From: Roseateles_C aquae
GTDB lineage: Bacteria; Pseudomonadota; Gammaproteobacteria; Burkholderiales; Burkholderiaceae_C
Reading direction: 5' to 3'
Length of the DNA stretch: 64,000 nucleotides
Assembly (NCBI RefSeq): GCF_032337115.1
Contig: NZ_JAVXZY010000007.1
Span: forward strand, 62,001-126,000
Part shown: positions 34,112 through 44,116 of the stretch, piece by piece
Numbering within the stretch: position 1 is the first letter of the stretch
Layout of the letters: each line of letters starts with the position of its first letter
Program-made: the position numbers and the translations under genes
The notes under the pieces: generated by a model
The model's database searches: none
The model's input: only the letters and a program-made list of their open reading frames with translations
Told to the model about the DNA's origin: nothing

Positions 34112-36121
34112 ATGAGTGACGTCAACAGCAGCAGCCTGGCGCGCTACTTCGCGGCCACCGACACGCCGCGCGAAGGCTTGATCGCGCGCTTCAGCGATCT
34201 GTTCCTGGTCGGGGCCATCGTCGCCATCGTGGCGCTGATGGTGCTGCCGCTGCCGCTATGGATCATCGACTTCCTGGTCGCCGTCAACATCGCCTCGGGC
34301 CTGGTGCTGCTGCTGATCGCCGTCTACGTGGCCGGCGCGCTGGAGTTCTCGGTCTTCCCCAGCGTGCTGCTGATGAGCACGCTGTTCCGGCTGGCGCTGT
34401 CGATTGCGACGACCCGGATGATCCTGCTGCACGCCGATGGCGGGCACATCATTGCGACGTTCGGCAAGCTGGTGGCCGGCGGCAATCTGGTCGTCGGCCT
34501 GGTGGTGTTCCTGATCATCACCGTCGTGCAGTTCATCGTCATCGCCAAGGGGGCCGAGCGGGTCGCCGAGGTGGCGGCGCGCTTCTCGCTCGATGCGATG
34601 CCGGGCAAGCAGCTGTCGATCGACTCGGACCTGCGCTCCGGCCTGATCGACAAGGACGAAGCCAAGCGCCGCCGCCGCGTGCTGGAGATGGAAAGCAAGC
34701 TGCACGGCAGCCTCGATGGCGCGATGAAGTTCGTCAAGGGCGACGCGATCGCCGGCATCGTCATCATCCTGATCAACCTGCTCGGCGGCCTGGCGATTGG
34801 CGTGCTGCAGCAGGACATGAGCGTCGGCGAGGCCGCGCACCGCTATTCGATCCTGACCATCGGCGAGGGCATGGTGGCGCAGATCCCGGCGCTGCTGGGC
34901 GCGATGGCGGCCGGCCTGCTGGTGACGCGCACCAATGACGAGGAGCATGACCGCCACCTCGGTGACGCGATCCGCAAGCAGCTCGGCGCCAAGCCGCGCG
35001 TCCATCTGATGGCCGGCGCGATCTGCCTGCTGATGGCCGTGGTGCCTGGCTTTCCGGCGCTGGTGTTCGTGATGCTGGCGCTGGTCTTCGGCGCCACCGG
35101 TGCCCTGCTGCTGCCGGCCGGGCGCGACTGGCTGGCAAGGCGCATGCCGGCGCTGGACGCCGCACAGCGCCGCGCCCCCGTCGCCGCCGCGCTGGCCACG
35201 GCACTGCCACGCGCCCGCCCCTCGGTGCCCTTGCTGCTGGAGCTGCCACAGCCGCTGCTGACGCCTGATGGTGGCTTGGCCGTGGCCCGCGCGCTCGAAG
35301 GCCTGCTGGACGAGTTCCAGTTGGAGCTGGGCCTGGCGCTGCCACGCATCGCCCTGCACGGCCGGCTGGAGCATGGCGGCTGGCGATTGCTGGCCCATGA
35401 GGTGCCCTTGGCTGAAAGTGCCGAAGGTGCCGCCATGCTGGACATTGCCACGCTGGTCGCCGCGCTGCGCCAGAGCCTGCGCCGCCATGCCGCGCTGTTC
35501 ATCGGCATCCAGGAGACCAGCGAGCTGATCAACCGCGCACAGGCCGAGTTGGCCGATGTCGTCAAGGAAGTCCTGCGGGCCCTGCCGATCCAGAAGGTCA
35601 CCGAGGTGCTGCGCCGCCTGGTGTCCGAGGAGGTCTCGATCCGCAATCTGCGCGACATCCTGGAAGCGCTGGCCGAGGCCGGGCAGCGCGAGAAGGACGT
35701 GCAGGCGCTGACCGAGATGACCCGCATCGCGCTGCGCCGCCAGACCCATCACCGGCTCGCGCCGGGTGGCGAGCTGCGCGCGCTGATGCTGTCCAGCGCG
35801 CTCGAAGAACAGCTGCGCCAGGCGCTGCGCAGCAGCAATGGCGTGACGCAGCTCGCGATCTCGCCCGACGAGGCGCGCGCCCTGGCCGCGCTGGTGCGCG
35901 CCGAGGCCGACGCGCTGCGCCCGCAGGCGCTGGTCTGCGCGATCGACCTGCGCTGGCATCTGCGCAAGCTGCTGGAGCACGACTGCTTCGAGCTGCCATT
36001 GCTGTCCTTTCACGAGCTGCTGCCCACGCTGCGCCTGACGCCTCTGGCCCATCTGGTGCCGCCGCAGCTCACCCTCGAACCCGAGCCAGCGGCCGGCCAC
36101 ACCGGCCTGCTGGCGGCCTGA
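34112..36121 (+). CDS. sctV: T3SS export gate SctV
   Basis: 669 residues, FHIPEP family. Eight predicted membrane helices in the first 330 residues, cytosolic loop signature RVAEVAARFSLDAMPGKQLS (about 150-170) followed by DSDLRSGLIDKDEAKRRR, and a large C-terminal ring domain (about 350-669) with the DILEALAEAGQREKDV region. Forms the nonameric export gate that receives chaperone-substrate complexes. Slightly shorter than the usual 680-700 residues, with a shortened linker after helix 8. Confidence 0.97.
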   Translation: MSDVNSSSLARYFAATDTPREGLIARFSDLFLVGAIVAIVALMVLPLPLWIIDFLVAVNIASGLVLLLIAVYVAGALEFSVFPSVLLMSTLFRLALSIATTRMILLHADGGHIIATFGKLVAGGNLVVGLVVFLIITVVQFIVIAKGAERVAEVAARFSLDAMPGKQLSIDSDLRSGLIDKDEAKRRRRVLEMESKLHGSLDGAMKFVKGDAIAGIVIILINLLGGLAIGVLQQDMSVGEAAHRYSILTIGEGMVAQIPALLGAMAAGLLVTRTNDEEHDRHLGDAIRKQLGAKPRVHLMAGAICLLMAVVPGFPALVFVMLALVFGATGALLLPAGRDWLARRMPALDAAQRRAPVAAALATALPRARPSVPLLLELPQPLLTPDGGLAVARALEGLLDEFQLELGLALPRIALHGRLEHGGWRLLAHEVPLAESAEGAAMLDIATLVAALRQSLRRHAALFIGIQETSELINRAQAELADVVKEVLRALPIQKVTEVLRRLVSEEVSIRNLRDILEALAEAGQREKDVQALTEMTRIALRRQTHHRLAPGGELRALMLSSALEEQLRQALRSSNGVTQLAISPDEARALAALVRAEADALRPQALVCAIDLRWHLRKLLEHDCFELPLLSFHELLPTLRLTPLAHLVPPQLTLEPEPAAGHTGLLAA

Positions 36122-36140
36122 GCCGAACCGCGATCCCACG

Positions 36141-37907
36141 ATGAAACCGCTGAATCCACTGTTCAAGTCCATGAGCTCCCTGCTCGGCCTCGGCTGCCTG
36201 GCCCTGGGCGCACCGGCCGCCCCGCTGCCCGACAAGCTGCCCGCGTTGAAGCTGGAAGCGCGCGAACAGCCGATCGAGCAGTTCCTGCAGAACCTGTTCT
36301 CGGCCAGCGAGATCCCGGTGGTGATCAGCGGCGCCGTGCAGGGCCAGGTGAACGGCCGCTTCGAAGGCACGCCGGCCCGCCTGCTGCGCGATCTGAGCCG
36401 CGCCTACAACCTGCTGCCCTACTACGACGGCGGCGTGCTGCACATCAGCCCGGCGGCCGAGACGCAGACGCGCAGCTACCTGCTGGCGCCGGCCGTTGCC
36501 AGCCAGGTGCTGCATGCCGCCGAAACGCTGGCCCTGCCCGATGCGCGCAACACGCTGCGCCAGGGCAGCGATGGCGCCCTGCAGGCCATTGGCGCGCGCC
36601 GCTTCGTGCAGCAGATCGATGAACTGGTGCGCCAGGTGCGCCCCGCTGCGGCCAGCGGCACCGCCAACCCCTGGGCGCCGGCCCAGCAGCAGCCACTGCC
36701 GGACTACCGCATCTTCTACCTGCGCTATGCCTGGGCCCAGGACGTGCCGATGAGCTTTGCCGGCCAGCAGAGCACGCTGCCCGGCGTGGCCAGCATCCTG
36801 CGCTCGCTGGTCGGCCAGGGCAAGAGCGGCCGCAGCGCGCCCATGCCCGACCCGGCACGTGCCCAGGGCAGCCAGCGCCTGCGCAGCAGCCCGGCGCGCA
36901 GCAGCACGCTGGGCTTCAATGACGAGCCGCTGCCGCGCGGCGCCGAGACCCTGGTTGCCGCGCTGAACCAGGCCGGCTATGCGCCGACACCGAGCGGCGA
37001 CGTCGCGGAGGCCGCGCCGGCCGAGTTCAGCCCGCGCATCGAGGCCGACCCGCGCCTCAATGCCGTCATCGTGCGCGACCTGCCGGAGCGGCTGGACCGC
37101 TACGCCGCACTGATCAAGGCGCTCGACGTGGAGCCGCAGGCGGTCGAGATCGAGGCGACCATCATCGACATCAACACCGACCGGCTGCGCGAGCTGGGCG
37201 TGGCCTGGCGCTACAACCACGGCAACTCCAGCCTGATGCTCGGCAAGGGCGACGCCAGCGACCTGGCGCTGAACGGACGCAGCGACGTGACGCCGAGCGC
37301 GCGCGGCGGCACGCTGTCGGCGGTGCTCGGCGACCGCTACCCCTTCGTCGCCCGCATCAACGCACTGCAAAGCGACGGCGCGGCCAAGGTGCTGTCCAGC
37401 CCGCAGGTGGTGACGCTGTCCAATGTCGAGGCAGTGTTCGACAACAGCTCGACCTACTACGTGCGTGTCGCCGGCCGCGAGGATGTCGACCTGTTCAACG
37501 TCAGCGCCGGCACGCGGCTGCGCGTCACGCCGCATGTGTTCCGCGAGGGCGACGAGACGCCGCGCATCAAGCTGTTGGTGCAAATCGAGGACGGCGGCCT
37601 GACCGGCCAGAGCGTCGACCAGCTGCCCATCGTCGAGCGCTCCGGCATCAACACGCAGGCCCTGATCAGCGAGGGCCAGAGCCTGCTGATCGGCGGCATG
37701 GTGCGCGACAGCGCCAATGCTGGCGTCGACAAGATCCCGCTGCTGGGCGACCTGCCCGGCATCGGCGGCCTGTTCCGCAGCCAGCGCAAGGGCAGCCAGC
37801 GCATCGAGCGCATGTTCCTGATCACGCCACGGCTGGCCACGCCCCAGGCCGGCAGCGCCGCGCTGGAAAAGGCGCGCCAGCCGCTGGCCACGCCACAAGC
37901 CGAGTGA
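36141..37907 (+). CDS. sctC: T3SS outer-membrane secretin SctC
   Basis: 588 residues. N-terminal signal region to about 30; N0 (KLEAREQPIEQFLQNLFSAS, about 35-100), N1 with disordered arginine/serine insert about 225-275, N3, and the secretin barrel about 370-560 (DGAAKVLSSPQVVTLSNVEAVF, GLTGQSVDQLPIVERSGINT, SEGQSLLIGGMVRDS, KIPLLGDLPGIGGLF). Forms the outer ring of the injectisome. No lipobox; a separate pilotin gene is not evident in this window. The gene starts 19 bases after sctV. Confidence 0.96.
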   Translation: MKPLNPLFKSMSSLLGLGCLALGAPAAPLPDKLPALKLEAREQPIEQFLQNLFSASEIPVVISGAVQGQVNGRFEGTPARLLRDLSRAYNLLPYYDGGVLHISPAAETQTRSYLLAPAVASQVLHAAETLALPDARNTLRQGSDGALQAIGARRFVQQIDELVRQVRPAAASGTANPWAPAQQQPLPDYRIFYLRYAWAQDVPMSFAGQQSTLPGVASILRSLVGQGKSGRSAPMPDPARAQGSQRLRSSPARSSTLGFNDEPLPRGAETLVAALNQAGYAPTPSGDVAEAAPAEFSPRIEADPRLNAVIVRDLPERLDRYAALIKALDVEPQAVEIEATIIDINTDRLRELGVAWRYNHGNSSLMLGKGDASDLALNGRSDVTPSARGGTLSAVLGDRYPFVARINALQSDGAAKVLSSPQVVTLSNVEAVFDNSSTYYVRVAGREDVDLFNVSAGTRLRVTPHVFREGDETPRIKLLVQIEDGGLTGQSVDQLPIVERSGINTQALISEGQSLLIGGMVRDSANAGVDKIPLLGDLPGIGGLFRSQRKGSQRIERMFLITPRLATPQAGSAALEKARQPLATPQAE

Positions 37908-37914
37908 GCCGACG

Positions 37915-38892
37915 ATGAGCAGCGCCCTGAGCCCGATCGAGATGCAGGAGCTGCGCGTGCTGGCCGGCGCGCAGGCCGGCGCCCGCGCGCCGCTGCTGCC
38001 GGGCCAGGCCTGCCTGGTCTGCGGTCTGGCCGCCGACGCCTTTGCCGAAACCCAGTTCGCCGACGTGCTGCTGCACAGCCTCGCGCCCTTCCAGCTGCGC
38101 CTGCTGCCAGCCGGCCAGGGCCGCTTCCAGCTGCAGCTGCTCGAAGGCCAGGCCTGGCTGGGCGAGCAGGCGCTGCAGCCCGGCGAAACGCCATGGCCCT
38201 GGCTGCCGGGGCAGCTGCTGCAGCTGGGCGACACGGTGCTGGCCTATGGCCCGGCCGCACAAGCCCATTGGCCCGAGCCGGTGCTGCTGGACGAGCCAGC
38301 GCGTCCTGCCCTCGCTGCACCTCGGCCCCACCGCTCCGCCACCCGCCCCGCCACGCAGGCCGTCGAACGGCTGCTGGCGCTGGGCGGCCTGTGCCTGCTG
38401 GCCACCGCCACGGCCATGGGCCTGCAGACCAGCACCGCGTCGCAGCCGAATCTGGCGCTGGCCGCGCCCAAGCCCAGTCCCGCGCCAGCGCCGGACCTGC
38501 TGCCGCGCCTGCTGGAGCTCTACCGCCTGCATGGCGTGGCGGCCGAGGGCAAGCAACTGCCGGACGGCACGCTGCAACTGCAGACCACCGAGGTCGATGC
38601 GACGCGGCTGCAGGCCGCCGAGGCGGCGGCGCGGCGCGAGATCCCCGGGCTGCCGGCCTGGCAGCTGCTCAGGCAGACGCCCCCGGCGGCGGCGGCCCCG
38701 GTGCCGCGCGAGGACCCGGCCAAGCGCCTGGTCGCCGTCGTCGATAGCGCCGACAACCCCTTCTTCATCACCGCCGATGGCAGCCGCTACTTCACCGGCG
38801 CGCTGCTGCCCAGCGGCCATCGCGTCGTCCAGATCGCCGAGCGCAGCGTCTGGGTCGAGCGCGACGGCCAGCGCCTGCGCCTGACGCTTTGA
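37915..38892 (+). CDS. sctD: T3SS inner-membrane ring protein SctD
   Basis: 325 residues: N-terminal FHA-like cytoplasmic domain (about 8-125, EMQELRVLAGAQAGARAPLL), one membrane helix (AVERLLALGGLCLLATATAM, about 145-165) and a short periplasmic part with a single BON-like ring-building domain (about 190-260) and a C-terminal beta segment. Pairs with SctJ to form the inner-membrane ring. Shorter than the roughly 400 residues of YscD, so some periplasmic domains are missing. The start is seven bases after sctC. Confidence 0.85.
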   Translation: MSSALSPIEMQELRVLAGAQAGARAPLLPGQACLVCGLAADAFAETQFADVLLHSLAPFQLRLLPAGQGRFQLQLLEGQAWLGEQALQPGETPWPWLPGQLLQLGDTVLAYGPAAQAHWPEPVLLDEPARPALAAPRPHRSATRPATQAVERLLALGGLCLLATATAMGLQTSTASQPNLALAAPKPSPAPAPDLLPRLLELYRLHGVAAEGKQLPDGTLQLQTTEVDATRLQAAEAAARREIPGLPAWQLLRQTPPAAAAPVPREDPAKRLVAVVDSADNPFFITADGSRYFTGALLPSGHRVVQIAERSVWVERDGQRLRLTL

Positions 38893-38959
38893 ATACCCGT
38901 CTCCTCACCATCTCCCCACCGTCCCACCCACCGTCCATCCACCACACACGGAGCCTTTC

Positions 38960-39256
38960 ATGAGCAACACCCTTCTGAACACCCTGGCCAGCAGCCCGGT
39001 CAGCAGCACCAGCAACAACGGCAAGACCGGCGGTTCCTGGTTCGAAGCCATGGCCGACGCCTGGGGCCAGGCGCTGGACAAGCAGGCCAGCGACATCGAG
39101 ACCAAGTCGGCCGCAATGAACAACGGCGGCGACAAGCCGGCCGACGTGACCGAGCTGACCGCGATGTCGCTGAAGATGAGCTTCCTGGCGAGCAGCTCGC
39201 ACACCGCCGTCTCGACGGTCGGCTCGGCCCTCGAAACCATGGCGCGCAAGCAATGA
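38960..39256 (+). CDS. sctF: Candidate T3SS needle subunit SctF
   Basis: 98 residues, two helices separated by a glycine/proline turn (MNNGGDKPADV): helix one GGSWFEAMADAWGQALDKQ, helix two from TELTAMSLKMSFLASSS to the C-terminal SALETMARKQ. Size, helix-turn-helix design, absence of Sec signal and position right before sctI all fit a needle subunit. Sequence identity to YscF/MxiH is not apparent. The C-terminus resembles that of the secreted protein at 29203-29970. GGAG lies eight bases upstream, after a pyrimidine-rich, G-poor leader. Confidence 0.7.
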   Translation: MSNTLLNTLASSPVSSTSNNGKTGGSWFEAMADAWGQALDKQASDIETKSAAMNNGGDKPADVTELTAMSLKMSFLASSSHTAVSTVGSALETMARKQ

Positions 39257-39630
39257 TGCAGGCCGCGCTTGCCCTTTCGGTGCCGGCGCTGCAGCTCGGT
39301 GGCACGGCCCTGCCTGTGGCGGGGCCGGCCCCCGAGGCCCTGGCCTTCGAGCGTGCGCTCAGTGGCGCGGCCCAGCGGGTCGAGGCCAGCGGCGCGCCCT
39401 CGGCGGCCATGCGCGAGCTGGTGCGCCCGCTCGACCACATCAATGCCGAGGCGCGCTCGCTGGGCATCGATGCGCGCGCCGCCGCCGCGGCCGATCAGGC
39501 CCTCAGCCCTGGCGAACTGGTCAGCCTGACCGTGCGCTGCCAGGAGTTCATGTTCCATTGCCAGCTGACCTCGAACATCGCGAACCGCACGTCCGAAGGT
39601 CTGCAGCAACTGTTCCGCCAACAGTCCTGA
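39253..39630 (+). CDS. sctI: T3SS inner rod/adaptor SctI
   Basis: 125 residues of the YscI/HrpB family. The diagnostic C-terminal helix is LSPGELVSLTVRCQEFMFHC followed by QLTSNIANRTSEGLQQLFRQQS. Forms the inner rod linking export apparatus to needle. ATG overlaps the sctF stop by four bases; stop overlaps sctJ by one base. Confidence 0.85.
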   Translation: MMQAALALSVPALQLGGTALPVAGPAPEALAFERALSGAAQRVEASGAPSAAMRELVRPLDHINAEARSLGIDARAAAAADQALSPGELVSLTVRCQEFMFHCQLTSNIANRTSEGLQQLFRQQS

Positions 39631-40379
39631 TGAACACCTCGCGCCTGCTCCCAACGCTGCTGATGTTGCTGCTGCCCCTGCTGCTGGTGGCCTGCGGCGA
39701 CCAGACCCTCTACGCCCGCCTCGACGAGCGCCAGGCCAATGACATGGTCGCCGCGCTGCGCCAGGCCGGGCTGTCGGCGCAGAAGCAGGCGCGCGAAGAG
39801 GGCTTCGAGGTGCTCATCGCGGAGAGCGACTTCGCCCGCGCGGTGCAGCTGCTCAAGGCCCAGGGCCTGCCGCGCGAGGATTACGACAGCCTGGGCAAGG
39901 TCTTCAAGCGCGAGGGCTTTGTCTCCACGCCGGTCGAGGAGCATGCACGGCTGATGCATGCGCTGTCGCAGGAGCTGTCGCACACGCTGACCAGCATCGA
40001 CGGCGTGCTGCAGGCGCGCGTCACCCTGGTGCTGCCGGAGCGGCATCCGCTGTCCGACAAACCGCGTCCCTCGTCGGCCTCGGTGATGATCAAGCACCGC
40101 GCCGGCATCGACATCGACGCGCTGGTGCCCAAGGTCCGCGCGCTGGTGGTCAACAGCGTCGAGGGCCTGCCCTACGAGAGCGTCTCGGTCGTGCCCTTCG
40201 CGGCCGACCCGCTGCCAGCGGGTGTCAGCGCGAGCCCGAGTCCGCTTTCGCTGCCCGCCGTGCTGGGCGGCGTGCTGGGCCTGAGCTGCCTGGGCGCCGC
40301 GCTGTGGCTGGCCTGGCGCCGCGGCCGTGCGGCTAGCCTTGAGCCGCAGCAGGCCTTGGAGGGCGGCAGCGATGTCTGA
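39630..40379 (+). CDS. sctJ: T3SS inner-ring lipoprotein SctJ
   Basis: 249 residues, YscJ/FliF family. Lipobox LLVAC with Cys21, two ring-building domains (about 22-75 QTLYARLDERQANDMVAAL; about 105-185 with VLQARVTLVLPERHPL), and a C-terminal membrane helix (about 212-233, VLGGVLGLSCLGAALWLAW) followed by a short cytoplasmic tail. Forms the inner-membrane ring with SctD. Confidence 0.95.
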   Translation: MNTSRLLPTLLMLLLPLLLVACGDQTLYARLDERQANDMVAALRQAGLSAQKQAREEGFEVLIAESDFARAVQLLKAQGLPREDYDSLGKVFKREGFVSTPVEEHARLMHALSQELSHTLTSIDGVLQARVTLVLPERHPLSDKPRPSSASVMIKHRAGIDIDALVPKVRALVVNSVEGLPYESVSVVPFAADPLPAGVSASPSPLSLPAVLGGVLGLSCLGAALWLAWRRGRAASLEPQQALEGGSDV

Positions 40380-40923
40380 AACCTGCAGCGCGCTCACGCT
40401 GCGCGCGCAACTGGCGCGCCAGCTGCTCGATGAAGCGCCGCTCGAGGCCCGTTCGCTGAGCTGGGCCCAGCTGGCCGGCGCGCCGGACTGGCTGGCGCTG
40501 GACAGCGCCGCGCTGCAGCAGCTGATGCTGCGCTGCGGTTCGGTGCTGGCCGCGCCGGCCTTGCGGCTGTGGATCGCCGGACCGGCGCGCGAGCGTGCCC
40601 GCGCGGTGCTGGGCGTCGCCTGGTGGCGCCAGCTGCGCGCCCAGCCCGACTGGCCCAGCCTGCAGACCGGCCCGGGCACCGGCCTGCCCGCCGCGCTGGA
40701 CGGCTGGCCCGGCGAGGTCGCCCCTGAAGCGCTGGCGCAGCAGTTCCGCGAGGCCGGCGCCGCCGTGCTGCTGGCCAGCCTGCCGCATGGCGCGCTGCGC
40801 CATGCGGCGGCACGCCGGCTCGGCCCGGTGGCCGCCTGGGTGATGCCGCAGCCCACCGCAGGGGCCGTGCTGCAGGCGACGCTGCAGCTGCAGCAGCGCC
40901 TCGGCGAGGAGGACGGCGCATGA
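40372..40923 (+). CDS. sctK: SctK-like cytosolic T3SS protein
   Basis: 183 residues, soluble, helical, tryptophan containing (WAQLAGAPDWLALDS, GVAWWRQLRAQPDWP). Position between sctJ and sctL and overlaps with both (8 and 4 bases) match SctK, which links the SctQ pods to the inner-membrane ring. Sequence conservation of this family is low, so the assignment is mainly positional. The start at 40372 is the first ATG after the sctJ coding end in this frame. Confidence 0.7.
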   Translation: MSETCSALTLRAQLARQLLDEAPLEARSLSWAQLAGAPDWLALDSAALQQLMLRCGSVLAAPALRLWIAGPARERARAVLGVAWWRQLRAQPDWPSLQTGPGTGLPAALDGWPGEVAPEALAQQFREAGAAVLLASLPHGALRHAAARRLGPVAAWVMPQPTAGAVLQATLQLQQRLGEEDGA

Positions 40924-41567
40924 GCGGCTATCTGCTGTGGCGCGCCCGGCCCGAGGCGGCGCTGGGTCTGGTCAGCGATCAGCGCGTCGTGCCGGCCGCC
41001 GACGCACCGGCCCTGCTGCAGGCCCAGGCACTGCTGGCCCGCGTCGACCAATTGCTCAGCGAGACCGAGGCGCAGTGCCAGGTCTTGCGCGACGCCGCCC
41101 GCGAGCAGGGCCTGCGCGAGGGTCTGGCCGAAGCCGAGGCGCGCCTGCAGGCCCGGCTGGATGAGGCCCAGGCGACGCAGCTGGCCCAGCTCGCCGCCGC
41201 CAACCAGCAGCTGCGCCAGCAGTGGCAGCAATCGCTGGCCGAGCTGGCGCTGGCGATCCACAACAAGCTGATGGGCGAGCTGCCCGCGCAGGAGCAGCTG
41301 GCCCGGCTGGCCCTGCAGGCGGCTCGCGAACTGCTGCCGGCGCGTTGCTGGCGCCTGGCCGTGTCACCGGCCCAGCTGGCCGGCCTGCGCGAGGCGCTGC
41401 AGGCGCTGGACCCGCAGAACCGCGCCGGCCTGCAGGACACCGAGCTGATCGCCGACCCCGCGCTGCCAGCGCTGGGCTGCCGGCTGCTGACCGATCTGGG
41501 CAGCGCCGATGCCAGCCTGGAGACGCAGCTGCAGCGCATCGCCAGCGCCTGGGGGCTGACGCGATGA
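40920..41567 (+). CDS. sctL: T3SS ATPase stator SctL
   Basis: 215 residues of the YscL/FliH type: N-terminal short segment, long charged coiled coil (about 40-110, rich in Q, E, R and A) and a C-terminal alpha/beta domain (ELLPARCWRLAVSPAQLAGL, GCRLLTDLGSADASLETQLQ). Binds SctN and SctQ in the cytosolic sorting platform. Overlaps sctK and sctN by four bases each. Confidence 0.88.
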   Translation: MSGYLLWRARPEAALGLVSDQRVVPAADAPALLQAQALLARVDQLLSETEAQCQVLRDAAREQGLREGLAEAEARLQARLDEAQATQLAQLAAANQQLRQQWQQSLAELALAIHNKLMGELPAQEQLARLALQAARELLPARCWRLAVSPAQLAGLREALQALDPQNRAGLQDTELIADPALPALGCRLLTDLGSADASLETQLQRIASAWGLTR

Positions 41568-42892
41568 ACAGCGCGCTCGAAGCGACGCCGGCCCTGCAGC
41601 TGGCCCAGCTGGCGCGCTTGCGCACGGTGGCCACGCTGGGGCGCGTGGTTCAGGCCAGTGGCACGCTGCTGCGCGCCACCGGCGTGCAGGCGCGCATCGG
41701 TCAGACCTGCCGCGTCTTCGATCCGCTGCAGCCGCAGCAGGCGGCGCTGCAGGCCGAGGTGATAGCCTTTGCCGGCCAGGAGGCCGTGCTGGCGCCGCTC
41801 GGTTCGCTGCAGGGCCTGCCGGTCGGTGCGGCGGTCGAGGTGCAGCAGGAGATGGCACAGCTGCCCAGCGGCGCGGCGCTGCTGGGCCGCGTCATCGACG
41901 CCTTCGGCCAGCCGCTGGACGGCGGCGCCCCGCTCGATGCGCTGCCGCGCGTGCCGCTGTACCGCGAGCCGCCGGCGCCGCTGCAGCGCCGCATGATCGA
42001 GCGCCCGCTGGTCTGCGGCGTGCGTGCCATCGATGCGCTGCTGAGCGTCGGCGAAGGCCAGCGCCTGGGCATCTTCGCGATGGCCGGGGGCGGCAAGTCC
42101 ACGCTGCTGGGCATGCTGGCGCGCAACACGCGCGCCGACGTCAATGTGATCGGCCTGATCGGTGAACGTGGCCGCGAGGTGCGCGAATTCATCGAGGACA
42201 GCCTCGGCGCCGAGGGCCTGGCGCGCTCGGTCGTCGTCGCCTCGACCTCGGACCGGCCGGCGCTGGAGCGCGTGCGCGCCGCCCATGCGGCCACGGCGAT
42301 CGCCGAGGGCTTTCGCGATCAGGGCGCCCGCGTGCTGCTGATGATGGACTCGGTGACCCGCTTCGCCCGCGGCCTGCGCGAGCTGGGCCTGGCGGCCGGC
42401 GAGCCCGCCGTGCGGCGCGGCTACCCGCCCTCGGTCTTCGCCGAGCTGCCGCGCCTGTTCGAGCGCGCCGGCGCCGACGACAAGGGCTCGATCACCGCCT
42501 TCTACACGGTGCTGGCCGAGGACGAGGAAGGCAGCGACCCGGTGGCCGAGGAAGTGCGCTCCATCCTCGACGGGCACCTGCTGCTGTCGCGTGCCCTGGC
42601 GCAGGCCCAGCACTACCCGGCCATCGACGTGCTGGCCAGCGCCAGCCGCCTGGCCGGCCGCGTCACCGGACGGGACCAGCAGCGTGACGCGGCGCGGCTG
42701 CGCGCCCTGCTGGCGCGGCACAAGGAGGTCGAGTTCCTGCTGCGTGTCGGCGAGTACCAGTCCGGCAGCGATGCGCTGGCCGATCAGGCGATCGCCCGGA
42801 TGCCGCAGATCGAGGCGCTGCTGCGCCAGGCGACCGATGAGTGCAGCGACTGGGACGGCTGCCTGCAGCAACTGCGGGAGCTGGTGCAATGA
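41564..42892 (+). CDS. sctN: T3SS ATPase SctN
   Basis: 442 residues, F1-ATPase-like. N-terminal beta barrel to about 95, Walker A AGGGKST (174-180), GLIGERGREVREF, Walker B LLMMDSVTRFARG, and the conserved SITAFYTVLAEDEEGSDPVA. Unfolds and detaches chaperones from substrates at the cytosolic face. ATG at 41564 overlaps the sctL stop. Confidence 0.97.
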   Translation: MNSALEATPALQLAQLARLRTVATLGRVVQASGTLLRATGVQARIGQTCRVFDPLQPQQAALQAEVIAFAGQEAVLAPLGSLQGLPVGAAVEVQQEMAQLPSGAALLGRVIDAFGQPLDGGAPLDALPRVPLYREPPAPLQRRMIERPLVCGVRAIDALLSVGEGQRLGIFAMAGGGKSTLLGMLARNTRADVNVIGLIGERGREVREFIEDSLGAEGLARSVVVASTSDRPALERVRAAHAATAIAEGFRDQGARVLLMMDSVTRFARGLRELGLAAGEPAVRRGYPPSVFAELPRLFERAGADDKGSITAFYTVLAEDEEGSDPVAEEVRSILDGHLLLSRALAQAQHYPAIDVLASASRLAGRVTGRDQQRDAARLRALLARHKEVEFLLRVGEYQSGSDALADQAIARMPQIEALLRQATDECSDWDGCLQQLRELVQ

Positions 42893-43374
42893 CGAGCAAG
42901 CCCGGCCTGAGCCCCGATGCCGCGCGCCAATGGCTGCGCCTGCGCGAGCTGAAGCTGCAACGCGAACGCCAGGCCCTGGGCGCAGCCTTGCAGGCCGAGG
43001 CCGCGCAGGCGGCGCTGCTGGCGCAGTGCGAGGCCGCCGCGGCCCACAGCCGGGCCCGGTTGGAGGCGCTGAAGACCCGCTGGTCCGGCCCCCGCAGCGG
43101 CGATCTGGCGCGCTGGGGCACCCAGCTGAGCCTGCACCGCGCGGCGCTGGACGAACGGCTGGAACGCGACGACTACGCGCTGCTGCTGGAGCAGCAGAAT
43201 CTGCAAGAGGCTCAGGCGCACACGGCGCAGCAACGCCGCGCGCTGCAGCGTGCCGAGGCGCGCGAGGCCGCCGTGCAGCAGAGCCTGGCGCACTGGCGCC
43301 GCGAGCGCGCGCAGTCGCAGGAGCGGGCCGCCGAGCTGGAAGCCGAGGAACGGCCGACGCGGGGGTCGCGCTGA
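42889..43374 (+). CDS. sctO: T3SS central stalk SctO
   Basis: 161 residues, almost entirely a long charged coiled coil (two antiparallel helices; Arg/Glu/Gln/Leu/Ala rich), as in YscO/FliJ. Inserts into the SctN hexamer. ATG overlaps the sctN stop; one base separates the stop from the sctP start region. Confidence 0.85.
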   Translation: MTSKPGLSPDAARQWLRLRELKLQRERQALGAALQAEAAQAALLAQCEAAAAHSRARLEALKTRWSGPRSGDLARWGTQLSLHRAALDERLERDDYALLLEQQNLQEAQAHTAQQRRALQRAEAREAAVQQSLAHWRRERAQSQERAAELEAEERPTRGSR

Positions 43375-43375
43375 G

Positions 43376-44112
<737 letters not shown>

Positions 44113-44116
<4 letters not shown>

